Of a DNA stretch of 10,010 bases, positions 1 through 6,614 are shown one piece after another. Both the position numbers and the translations under genes were made by a program. The notes beneath the pieces were generated by a model. It was not told the origin of the DNA. It searched no databases and saw only the letters and a program-made list of their open reading frames with translations. This stretch comes from Bacteroidota bacterium (GTDB lineage: Bacteria; Bacteroidota; Bacteroidia; Chitinophagales; Chitinophagaceae), in assembly GCA_023409675.1 (NCBI GenBank), contig JAEYRC010000049.1, positions 1 to 10,010 of the forward strand. Reading direction: 5' to 3'. Each line of letters starts with the position of its first letter. The first letter of the stretch is position 1.

Positions 1-1431
1 GCGGCGGATATCAAAAAGCCGGCGACCTTCCATGGCCAGTTCAATTTTACGTTCGCGACGGACAACAGAACGCAGGTATTCCTGGCTGCTGCCACGCGGA
101 ACCGATGGCATGCCTACGCGGTTCCTAACTGCATCCAGCGCATCGTATACCGAATTATCGATGTCATTCAATTCAATTTTCGCTTCCGCATACATGAGCA
201 GCAGTTCAGCATAACGCATCAAAATAATATCCATGCCGTTTTCCTGCGTAAAACCGAGATCTTTCACATCCGTCCATTTTCTCCACAGGTAGCTGGTAAA
301 GGTGGCAAATGCATTGGTGGCATCGGTATTGTTCACCCTTATTGCCGGGTTGACATTATAATTCCATACACGGAGACTGTCGGGGTGCTTTTCGAACTGA
401 AAACCAAGATAGATAGATCCGGGAACGGCAATGGTCATATGTAAACGGGGATCGCGGTTTTCATATGGTTTTTGCGGATCGTATAATGGAGATTTATCGA
501 TGGTTTGTCCGTCGGTACATTCATAAGAATCCACTATAGCCTGTGTAGGTTTTTCGTTCGATACACCGGCCGACAGGCGTGAACCAAGCTGCCGCAGGGT
601 AACATGGGTGTTTACACCGCGCAAATACTGCATCGTGAAGATGCGTTCCCGCGATGTTTCGCCATCATAGGTAAACAGTTCCGCATAATCGGGGTGCAGA
701 CCATAATGTCCAAGATCCATTGCTGCTTTCGAAGCCTGTGCTGCGATCGCCCAGCGGCCGTCGCATAAGGCAGCATAAGCTTTCAGAAAATGAGCGGCTA
801 CACTGGTAGCCCGTCCGGAATGACCGGGATGAGATAGTGGCAGGTGCCCGACAATTTCATCCATCTCCTTAATGATCCAGTCGATCACCTGTACTTTCGG
901 AGTGCGTTCCATTTGTGCTTCCCCAAGCGTAATACTTTTGGTGATCAGCGGTACATCTCCGAAGAAATTAACCAGGTAAAAATAGCTGTACGCTCTTACG
1001 AAGCGGGCTTCTGCTGAAGCCTGCTGAATATAATCAGCAGAAACATTTCCTTCGGCATTGCTGATATTGTCGAGCAGAAAATTGGTTCTGGCAATTACCG
1101 CGTAGAAGTCTGCCCAGGCATTTCTGGCTGTGGAGTTATCACTAGCCGCTGTTCCATTGCCTAAAGAACCGATAGGGGACGCATCGCGGTTCCAGTTAAT
1201 GTCGGAGGTGCAGTCGAGGGTAATGATCCAGGGCAGATCGCCTTTCAGCGATATACGGTTGGTGATGCGCGAATAGCAACCCAGCAGGCCCATATCCAGT
1301 TCGGTTCTGTTGTTGAAGAATGAGGCGGATGAAGGTGAATCCAGGGGCAGCTTTTCAAGCAGGTCTCTTTTACAGCCTGTGGTGGATAGAACTATACAGG
1401 CAATGATGGGGAATACTATGGTCGGTTTCAT
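1..1431 (-). CDS. SusD/RagB-type outer-membrane nutrient-binding lipoprotein (3' end outside window)
   Basis: The reading frame is open from the ATG at 1431 down to base 1, giving 477 residues; the C-terminus lies outside the window. SusD-type proteins are surface lipoproteins that cap a SusC channel and bind the substrate, usually an oligosaccharide, before TonB-driven import. The N-terminus is a lipoprotein signal (MKPTIVFPIIACIVLSTTGC) with the lipidated Cys at 20. It is followed by KRDLLEKLPLDSPSSASFF, typical of the start of mature SusD proteins. The stretch around residues 140-160 (AEARFVRAYSYFYLVNFFGDVPL) is the family's hallmark TPR-like helix. Near the visible end, ILMRYAELLLMYAEAKIEL and RRERKIELAMEGRRLFDIRR are strongly conserved SusD signatures. 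It starts 32 bases after the susC stop, so the two are presumably co-transcribed. The substrate is unknown. Family assignment is very secure. Confidence 0.96.
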   Translation of the reverse strand, partial: MKPTIVFPIIACIVLSTTGCKRDLLEKLPLDSPSSASFFNNRTELDMGLLGCYSRITNRISLKGDLPWIITLDCTSDINWNRDASPIGSLGNGTAASDNSTARNAWADFYAVIARTNFLLDNISNAEGNVSADYIQQASAEARFVRAYSYFYLVNFFGDVPLITKSITLGEAQMERTPKVQVIDWIIKEMDEIVGHLPLSHPGHSGRATSVAAHFLKAYAALCDGRWAIAAQASKAAMDLGHYGLHPDYAELFTYDGETSRERIFTMQYLRGVNTHVTLRQLGSRLSAGVSNEKPTQAIVDSYECTDGQTIDKSPLYDPQKPYENRDPRLHMTIAVPGSIYLGFQFEKHPDSLRVWNYNVNPAIRVNNTDATNAFATFTSYLWRKWTDVKDLGFTQENGMDIILMRYAELLLMYAEAKIELNDIDNSVYDALDAVRNRVGMPSVPRGSSQEYLRSVVRRERKIELAMEGRRLFDIRR

Positions 1432-1463
1432 AATTGTCGTTTTTTTCAGTGATCAGATACAGG

Positions 1464-1979
1464 TCAGAATCTCAGGTCGATGCCCAGGGTATAAATTTTA
1501 ACCTGGGGATAGGTGGTGCCGGTTCCCACCGGTTGTTCCACATCATACCCGTCCCAGAAATTATCGATCGTAAACAGGTTCTGGCCATTGGCATAAATGC
1601 GGGCATGCTGAATGCGCAGCCGGCTCAGAAAAGCCGGTGGTATAGTGTAGCCAAGTTGCAGATTTTTAAGCCGCAGGTATGAAGCGTCTTTCATCCAGAA
1701 ACTGGAATGCTGGTAGTTGTTGCCCGCATCGCCCCAGGTCAGCCGCGGAAAGGCAGCAGTGGGGTTTTCCGGTGTCCAGTAATCTTTATGCTGTTCATAA
1801 GCTGATGCTCCGCTAAAGAAAGGCTGAATTGCCCGGCCATATAAATAGCCGTCTGCTTTTCCTACACCCTGTAAAAATGCATTGAACGTGAAGTTGCCAT
1901 AAGATGCATTGAAGTTCATACCATAGGTAAAGCGTGGTATGGTACTTCCGACAACTACATAATCATCGGCATTGATCAC
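1464..1979 (-). CDS. SusC-type TonB-dependent receptor, C-terminal part (downstream of frameshift)
   Basis: This 171-residue frame is the last part of the beta-barrel of the receptor that begins at 4504, not an independent protein. It opens with VINADDYVVVGSTIPRFTYG, the segment that in intact SusC proteins directly follows the GDIRYINQN-type sequence ending the upstream frame. Further typical barrel strands are DASYLRLKNLQLGYTIP and the C-terminal KIYTLGIDLRF, with a terminal Phe as expected for a BAM-recognised barrel. The only possible start is a GTG at 1979-1977 that overlaps the upstream TGA stop by four bases; that is probably coincidence. It has no signal peptide or plug, so alone it could not reach or function in the outer membrane. 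It is either a remnant of a recently broken gene or the product of an assembly error. Confidence 0.9.
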   Translation of the reverse strand: MINADDYVVVGSTIPRFTYGMNFNASYGNFTFNAFLQGVGKADGYLYGRAIQPFFSGASAYEQHKDYWTPENPTAAFPRLTWGDAGNNYQHSSFWMKDASYLRLKNLQLGYTIPPAFLSRLRIQHARIYANGQNLFTIDNFWDGYDVEQPVGTGTTYPQVKIYTLGIDLRF

Positions 1980-4504
1980 ATCATCACATGCGGGTTCTGG
2001 TTGATATATCGTATATCACCCGGTGCAAGGATGCCGATTTGTGCCGCATGGTTATCGATTTCGGCCTGGGACTGAAAGTAACCGTCGGCTTTTAAGGCAA
2101 AGATTGAATTTATAGGATGGCCTTCACGGCTAACCAGCAAACCGGTTTGGCTGACTCCTCTCAGGTCGAGCACGGTATTTTTTACATCAGAAAGATTGAA
2201 GCCAATATCATAGCGGAATTTACCCAGCCGGTTTTTATAGCTGATGTTGGTTTCCCAGCCCCGGTTACGCACTTTACCGGCATTTTGATAGGGCGCATCC
2301 AGACCAATACTCAGGGGTATATCCAGCTCGAGCAGAATATCAGAAGTGATTTTATCGTACCAGTCGAACCCGATGGTCAGTTTATTAAACAGCATCAGGT
2401 CGAACCCGATATTGGTCATTTCGGATGTTTCCCAGGAGATCTGCTCATTGTTCATTTCATTCAGCGCGGCGATCGGAACGATCTGGTTGCCCATGGTATA
2501 GGAACCCAGGCTGAGTGTAGAGGCAAAGGGATAGGTTCCGATATTCTGATTACCCAGCCGGCCCCAGGAAGCTCTCAGCATCAGGTTGCTGATGGCGCCG
2601 ATATCCGACATGAATTCTTCGGAAGAAACCCGCCATCCTGCAGATACAGAGGGAAAGAATCCGAATTTATTGCCTTTGGCAAAACGGGAAGAACCATCAT
2701 AACGGGCATTCATTTCCAATAAATACTTCGAATTGAACTCATAATTCAGGCGGCCGAAGAACGATTGAAGGGTCCATTCAGAAGCATTACCCGAAGCTTC
2801 GCGGTTATCCTGCAACCCGGCATCCAGCACCCGGTAATCGGGGAAGGTGAATCCATCGCGGTAAGCACGGAAGTTGCGCGAATTGAAGGTTTCTACAGAT
2901 GAACCCAGCAGCAGCTTTACAGAGTGTTCACTGAAGCGCTGCTGTGCAGTGAGGTATCCATAGTAGTTGCCGTATAATGAGCGGATGCTTCTGTTGGCCA
3001 GGGTACTTCTTTCAGGCCGGGTGAACAGCGGACTGCCATCGCGCTGAAAGGATTGAATCGCCCGATTGTAATTATCGTTGTACAATTCTTCATAGCGGGG
3101 TTGTGCCAGCAGTTCGGCCGTGAGCCATTCGGTCGGTTTATAATTCAATACAAACCGTCCCAGCAGCCGGATACGTTCTTCGATCTGCGATCCTCCGGCG
3201 GGACCTGAAAAAGCAATCGGGTTTTCACCATTCCAGCCTTCTCCAAAAGAACCATCGGAATATTGACCTGGCTGGATGGCCGGAATACGGTTCATCTGCA
3301 GAAAGACAGATGAAAGACCGGGTCCGGGTTCTACGGTATTGGTTTGAATGAATTGTACATCGGCCTGCGCGCTTAGTTTATTGTTGAACGTTATATCGGT
3401 ATTGTTCCGGAAGGTATAGCGCTTAAAGCCCGAGGTTTCCAGCAGACCTTTCTGGTCCATATATCCGGCTGAGGTGAGAAACCGAACCTTATCGCCGCCG
3501 GAGGAAACGGATAAGTTATGGCTGTGCATGAGCCCCGATCCGCGCAGCACAGCTTTCTGCCAGTCGGTATTCGGATAACGGTCAGGGTCAGACGCCATAT
3601 TTTGCCGGTATTCTTCAATAAATGCATCGGCAAACAGCGGTGATGCACCGGAGTTCCGGTGTGCCAGGTTGATCAGTTCCATATGATCGATCGCATTCAC
3701 GCGATCGGGCAGGTCGGTAGGATTTTGAACTCCCACATATGCATGGTAATTGATCTGCAGTTCACCGGCTGCCCGTTTCGTGGTAACGAGAATCACTCCG
3801 TTTGCGGCACGTGAACCATATATAGCTGAAGAAGCCGCGTCTTTCAATACACTGATGGATGCGATAAGATTTGGGTCGATGGCATTCATGTCACCTTCCA
3901 CCCCATCAATCAATACCAGGGGGTTTGAATTATTGAGGGTTCCGATACCACGGATGCGGATGGCACCGCTGCTGCCCGGTGCACCCGATGGGTTGGTAAC
4001 CGTTACCCCGGCGGCTACGCCTTGCAGCGCATTGGTGGTGGATGCGAAGGGCCGCGACTCCAGGTCTTTGGTTTCGATAATGGCCACAGAACCGGTCAGG
4101 TTGGTGCGCTTCTGCGTGCCATAACCCACCACCACCACTTCACCCAGGTCTTGTGATACACTTTCAAGGGTTACTGAAATACGGTCGCGGCTGCCTACCG
4201 GAACTTCTTTCGACACCATGCCTACAGAAGAGAATACAAGGATGGAGCGGTCGTCGGGTACCTGAATGGTAAAAGCGCCCTGGTCATCGGTTGCAGTTGC
4301 CACCGTAGAGCCTTTAACCGTAACCGTTACCCCGGCGATGGCAGATCCGGCATCGGAACTAACGGTACCGCGAATGGTTCGCGCACTGGTTTGGGCAAAA
4401 GTTGCAAGTGGAACAATACAATAGATGAGCAGGTAAAGGAGCGGGCGGGCTGATCCCCGGAGGATCGTGCTGCGGCGTGCGGCAGCGCAGATGGTTTTTT
4501 TCAT
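1976..4504 (-). CDS. SusC/RagA-type TonB-dependent outer-membrane receptor, N-terminal part (frameshifted)
   Basis: SusC proteins form the TonB- and ExbBD-energised outer-membrane channel that partners SusD. From the start used here (MKKTICAAARR, ATG at 4504) this part has 842 residues. A signal peptide with hydrophobic core PLLYLLIYCIVPLATFAQ spans about 21-38. A carboxypeptidase-regulatory-like domain runs from about 43 to 115 (RTIRGTVSSDAGSAIAGVTV). The SusC signature LGEVVVVGYGTQKR is at 120-133. The plug follows to about 245 (NPLVLIDGVEG, SVLKDAASSAIYGSRAANGVI), then barrel strands. The frame stops at 1976 after DIRYINQNPHVMM, where family members continue into the sequence found in the next frame. 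Joined, the parts give about 1,010 residues, normal for the family. In-frame ATGs at 4537 and 4630 are possible starts; 4504 is preferred because it puts the signal peptide at the N-terminus. There is no STN domain, so it is not an anti-sigma-signalling receptor. Confidence 0.93.
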   Translation of the reverse strand: MKKTICAAARRSTILRGSARPLLYLLIYCIVPLATFAQTSARTIRGTVSSDAGSAIAGVTVTVKGSTVATATDDQGAFTIQVPDDRSILVFSSVGMVSKEVPVGSRDRISVTLESVSQDLGEVVVVGYGTQKRTNLTGSVAIIETKDLESRPFASTTNALQGVAAGVTVTNPSGAPGSSGAIRIRGIGTLNNSNPLVLIDGVEGDMNAIDPNLIASISVLKDAASSAIYGSRAANGVILVTTKRAAGELQINYHAYVGVQNPTDLPDRVNAIDHMELINLAHRNSGASPLFADAFIEEYRQNMASDPDRYPNTDWQKAVLRGSGLMHSHNLSVSSGGDKVRFLTSAGYMDQKGLLETSGFKRYTFRNNTDITFNNKLSAQADVQFIQTNTVEPGPGLSSVFLQMNRIPAIQPGQYSDGSFGEGWNGENPIAFSGPAGGSQIEERIRLLGRFVLNYKPTEWLTAELLAQPRYEELYNDNYNRAIQSFQRDGSPLFTRPERSTLANRSIRSLYGNYYGYLTAQQRFSEHSVKLLLGSSVETFNSRNFRAYRDGFTFPDYRVLDAGLQDNREASGNASEWTLQSFFGRLNYEFNSKYLLEMNARYDGSSRFAKGNKFGFFPSVSAGWRVSSEEFMSDIGAISNLMLRASWGRLGNQNIGTYPFASTLSLGSYTMGNQIVPIAALNEMNNEQISWETSEMTNIGFDLMLFNKLTIGFDWYDKITSDILLELDIPLSIGLDAPYQNAGKVRNRGWETNISYKNRLGKFRYDIGFNLSDVKNTVLDLRGVSQTGLLVSREGHPINSIFALKADGYFQSQAEIDNHAAQIGILAPGDIRYINQNPHVMM

Positions 4505-4793
4505 ATAAGCATAGTTTTGAGGCCTTTTCTTTGTCATTTGTGGGCGTTTCGCAACCCGCTCAATTTTGTTGGCGGATTGTGGGGCAATAACAAATGAACT
4601 GAGAATAAACCTGATGGCAATCGACTCCATTTTTCAGGATGAAGCCGTAAATTTTACTAAACTTAATGAAATTTAATATAAAAAAATCAAATTAAAGTTT
4701 ATGAAACCTGAATTATTTTAATAAAGCAACAAATTTTAATATGTTGAAAGCCTTTTAGGTTTAAAGCTTGTATTAGAATAGATGGCATGAATT

Positions 4794-4888
4794 GATTTAT
4801 CACCCCTTCGGGGTGGATTTGGAATTGTGCCGGGCTATAACTATTTCACCCTCAACCTGGATTGCTTCGCCTTCGGCTCGCAATGACG
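4794..4888 (-). repeat. Diverged intergenic repeat, copy A (minus orientation)
   Basis: Read on the minus strand, this copy begins CGTCATTGCGAGC, has a short hairpin (GCC-TTC-GGC, plus-strand 4869-4877), then the core CAATCCAGGTTGAGGGTG followed by AAATAGTTATAGC, and ends with a perfect hairpin of six base pairs (CACCCC TTC GGGGTG, plus-strand 4801-4815). Copy B repeats the same order of blocks in the opposite orientation with scattered substitutions. The CGTCATTGCGAG...GAAGCAATC start resembles a widespread class of dispersed intergenic repeats in many bacteria; that link is from memory and unchecked. No coding potential is visible. Confidence 0.75.
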
Positions 4889-4933
4889 AACAGCAATCAT
4901 TTTAACAGTATTATTAAGCTGTGATTGACAGGG

Positions 4934-5034
4934 CGTCATTGAGCGGGCCCTGCCCGAATCAATCTAGGTTGAGGGGTGGAACAGTTACAGCTTAATGACG
5001 CCCATATATTCCTCACTCCAAAAGGGTGACATAT
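4934..5034 (+). repeat. Diverged intergenic repeat, copy B (plus orientation)
   Basis: This copy begins CGTCATTGAGC, has a five-base-pair hairpin (CGGGC-CCT-GCCCG, 4944-4956), then CAATCTAGGTTGAGGGGTG followed by GAACAGTTACAGC. It ends near a weak hairpin with CACTCC and GGGTG arms (5014-5028) that matches the outer hairpin of copy A in position. The substitutions between copies are mostly transitions or compensated in the hairpins, which points to an old duplication or two insertions of one family rather than a recent local inversion. A perfect 10-base inverted repeat, GGGCGTCATT (4931-4940) and AATGACGCCC (4994-5003), and a second pair, ATTAAGCTGT (4913-4922) and ACAGCTTAAT (4987-4996), add further local folding. 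Confidence 0.75.
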
Positions 5035-5094
5035 TAATAACCTTGAATTATTGAATCCCAAACCCAAAAGGATTACCTTATTATTGTTGTTCTG

Positions 5095-5190
5095 CGTGAG
5101 GGATAGGAGCGGAAAGCCCGCAATGAAGCGGAGTGCAACGTAGCGGAATGAGGACTTGAAGCGGATAGCCCGACCCGAAGGGGCACGCCC
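5095..5190 (+). repeat. GC-rich element with four AGCGGA boxes; candidate dispersed repeat or small RNA
   Basis: AGCGGA occurs four times in about 58 bases (5108, 5127, 5142 and 5160). The first and last lie in longer related boxes, AGGAGCGGAAAGCCCG (5105-5120) and TGAAGCGGATAGCCCG (5157-5172), identical at 13 of 16 positions. The 3' end holds a small CCC-GAA-GGG hairpin (5174-5182) followed by CACGCCC. The block stands out in composition from the AT-rich sequence around it and has no reading frame. Very similar sequence occurs in intergenic regions of many Bacteroidota genomes as I remember it, and the Rfam Flavo-1 RNA motif is one possible match. That identification is recollection, not a search result. 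The strand is given by the motif as usually written and is uncertain. Confidence 0.5.
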
Positions 5191-5440
5191 AATACTTATT
5201 CGATAAAATGACCTTCAATCATTTTTCCAAAATTGCTACTTCATTCCTTTTTTTGGAATATTACCGCTTCGGTTTCGTCGACTATTTGGGTAGACAGGAT
5301 TATTCTAAAAATTTTCCCATTCCTGTATCGTATTGATATCCAACGGATTATAAATACAAAAGGCAATAATTTTTTGTTGATTCTAAAACACCACATTTCC
5401 CGGACATTGATTTGCAATTAACCGGCACAATCGCTACGGT

Positions 5441-6052
5441 ATGAAACAGCTTTTACTAACCATATGGATCGCGCTGGTTGCCCTTTGCATTAAAAATGTA
5501 AAAACACCGGAAACAGCACCAGAAGTTCCGGCCTTTTCCCGGCTGATGACGGTAAAAGCGGCGGATGAGGTTACACTCAGTTGGATCTATCCCGTAGACG
5601 CTAACCTTAATCATTTTGTTGTTCAGGGAAGTGCCGATAGTATTAACTGGGAAAACCGGGGGATGGTTTTTCCGGGAGAAAGCATGGAACTGCCGTATTT
5701 TTTTACCGATAAACGCAGCGGGAAAAAAAATATACAGTTTTACCGCATTGTGCAGCAATCCAGAAATGGTATGGAAACAATATCTCCGGTTACTGAATTG
5801 GGTAAGGAAGATGATCGTCGGGTATTCAATGTTGCCCAAACCAGCGATGGCTTTGAAATTGGCGCTGAAGATGACCAAAATGAAACTACGGTAAACATCT
5901 GGTCCGTCGGCCAGGGCATGATAGCGAATTCAACAATTCGTGGCGGCACCCATCAATTTTTAATTCCTAACCGGGAAAGCATTTCCGGCATGGTGGTTGT
6001 ACATATTTATGATGAAAGAGGGCATCTGTACCTCAATCGCTTCAACTTTTAA
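5441..6052 (+). CDS. Small secreted protein with fibronectin-III-like fold and T9SS-type C-terminal region
   Basis: This 203-residue protein has an N-terminal hydrophobic segment (MKQLLLTIWIALVALCI), likely a signal peptide, although no clean AxA site or lipobox follows. Residues about 34-118 read like the fibronectin-III-like module common just before type IX secretion sorting domains: VTLSWIYPVDANLNHFVVQGSADSIN, then YFFTDKRSG and FYRIVQQSRNGMETISPV. The last 75 residues resemble a degenerate type A sorting domain, with the pattern VNIWSVGQGMI, a loop, GMVVVHIYDERGHLYLNRF. If that holds, the protein is exported by Sec and then type IX secretion. There is no catalytic domain, so the usual N-terminal effector is missing. 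The ATG at 5441 fits the signal peptide. Transcription ends at a strong terminator 27 bases after the stop. Expression as a protein is likely; its function is unknown. Confidence 0.75.
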   Translation: MKQLLLTIWIALVALCIKNVKTPETAPEVPAFSRLMTVKAADEVTLSWIYPVDANLNHFVVQGSADSINWENRGMVFPGESMELPYFFTDKRSGKKNIQFYRIVQQSRNGMETISPVTELGKEDDRRVFNVAQTSDGFEIGAEDDQNETTVNIWSVGQGMIANSTIRGGTHQFLIPNRESISGMVVVHIYDERGHLYLNRFNF

Positions 6053-6064
6053 ATTACGCAGTCT

Positions 6065-6502
6065 TCATAGGATAGCAGTCCCCGGGTAACCCCCGGGGAT
6101 TTTTCGTTTATCCATACACAGTTCTATCAATACGCCATTGCAGGAAGCGGGATGTAAAAAACAGATCAGTTTATTGTCGGCGCCTTCTTTTGGCTCCTGG
6201 TTCAGCAGCCGGAAGCCCAGCACCCGCAGGCGTTCCATTTCTTCATAAATATTTTCTACCTCAAAGGCGATATGGTGCAGGCCCTCGCCTTTCTTCTCTA
6301 TGAAACGGTTGATCACCCCTTCTGCAGTGGTACTTTGCAGCAATTCGATTTTTGAATCGCCGGTTTGAAAAAACGCGGTGGTCACTGCTTCCGATTCGAC
6401 GGTTTCCTTTTTGTAGCAAACGGTATTCAGCAATGTTTCATAAAGCGGAATGGATTTGGCAAGATCTTTAACGGCAATGCCGATATGTTCAAGTTTGGTC
6501 AT
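6065..6502 (-). CDS. mce: Methylmalonyl-CoA epimerase (VOC superfamily)
   Basis: The enzyme interconverts (2R)- and (2S)-methylmalonyl-CoA and links methylmalonyl-CoA mutase to propionyl-CoA carboxylation in the cytoplasm. At 145 residues it has the two beta-alpha-beta-beta-beta repeats of the vicinal oxygen chelate fold. Signatures are KLEHIGIAVKDLAKSIPLYE at the start, KIELLQ at 51-56, GEGLHHIAFEV at 72-82, and FLHPASCNGVLIELC at 115-129. Expected metal ligands are His6, a residue in the KIELLQ strand, a His of the HH pair at 76-77, and Glu127. The family normally ends shortly after the VLIEL strand; here about 15 extra residues follow (DKRKIPGGYPGTAIL), of which about 135-142 are encoded by the terminator hairpin of the convergent gene. 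The gene is convergent with the secreted-protein gene (12-base gap) and divergent from the desulfurase. The mutase genes are not in the window. Confidence 0.95.
   Translation of the reverse strand: MTKLEHIGIAVKDLAKSIPLYETLLNTVCYKKETVESEAVTTAFFQTGDSKIELLQSTTAEGVINRFIEKKGEGLHHIAFEVENIYEEMERLRVLGFRLLNQEPKEGADNKLICFLHPASCNGVLIELCMDKRKIPGGYPGTAIL
6079..6104 (+). terminator. Intrinsic terminator of the 5441-6052 gene
   Basis: A perfect stem of eight base pairs, TCCCCGGG (6079-6086) with CCCGGGGA (6092-6099), and a five-base loop are followed at once by five T residues (6100-6104). It lies 27 bases after the stop of the plus-strand gene. On the minus strand no T run follows the stem, so it should act only on plus-strand transcripts. 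The whole structure lies inside the minus-strand epimerase coding sequence, near its 3' end. Confidence 0.88.
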
Positions 6503-6587
6503 GCGATGGATTGAAGATGAAGTAAGGTGGTTTGCCTGAATGTAATTCCTGCAGACCGTCAGCGGCTAAAATTAATTCCAATTCAAT

Positions 6588-6595
6588 TAAATTTG
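6588..6595 (+). promoter_or_regulatory. Candidate Bacteroidota -7 promoter box for the cysteine desulfurase gene
   Basis: TAAATTTG matches the TAnnTTTG consensus of the primary sigma factor of Bacteroidota at all six defined positions. It lies 19 bases before the ATG at 6615, almost the same spacing as the box before the IscA-type gene. I see no convincing TTG -33 element at the usual distance. The predicted leader is only about a dozen bases, consistent with the lack of a Shine-Dalgarno sequence. Confidence 0.5.
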
Positions 6596-6614
6596 AACGG
6601 ATCAGCATTAATTC

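Larger units (their letters stand above)
4631..5440. other. Long intergenic region with AT-rich leader and repeat elements
   Basis: About 0.8 kb separates the divergent susC (-) and the small secreted protein gene (+). Bases 4640-4790 are strongly AT-rich and probably hold the susC promoter. The best minus-strand match to the Bacteroidota -7 box is TAAGTTTA (plus-strand 4658-4665), one base off TAnnTTTG, too weak to call. Bases 4794-5034 hold a head-to-head pair of related repeats and 5095-5190 a GC-rich AGCGGA-box element, both listed separately. Bases 5190-5440 are AT-rich; TTGATTTG at 5407-5414 is a one-mismatch -7 box 26 bases before the next ATG. A 62-codon open frame at 5233-5421 starts with TTG, lacks recognisable motifs and is not credible as a gene. 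Confidence 0.6.

Noticed and set aside
1976..1979. Programmed translational coupling or frameshifting between the two susC parts through the overlapping GTGA
   Set aside because: No slippery heptamer or stimulatory hairpin is apparent, a barrel cut here would not be expected to assemble, and a simple indel at the tandem repeat explains the data.
2117..2722. A 201-codon plus-strand open frame inside susC
   Set aside because: It is fully antisense to the receptor, begins at no plausible signal, and its translation has no family resemblance; the minus-strand receptor explains the base pattern. The same holds for the frame at 3750-4124.
4505..4630. Longer susC N-terminus starting at the ATG at 4630 or 4537
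   Set aside because: The extra 42 or 11 residues would precede the signal peptide and have no counterpart in SusC proteins; kept only as alternative starts.
5105..5172. AGCGGA boxes as a CRISPR array
   Set aside because: The repeats are only six identical bases with spacings of 15-19, far below CRISPR repeat and spacer sizes, and no cas gene is near.
5233..5421. A 62-codon plus-strand frame upstream of the secreted-protein gene
   Set aside because: TTG start, AT-driven composition, no motif, no ribosome site, and it ends just where the promoter of the next gene would be expected.
5456..5949. Open frames on both strands overlapping the secreted-protein gene
   Set aside because: They shadow a gene with a signal peptide, recognisable beta-sandwich pattern and a proper terminator; none shows family features.
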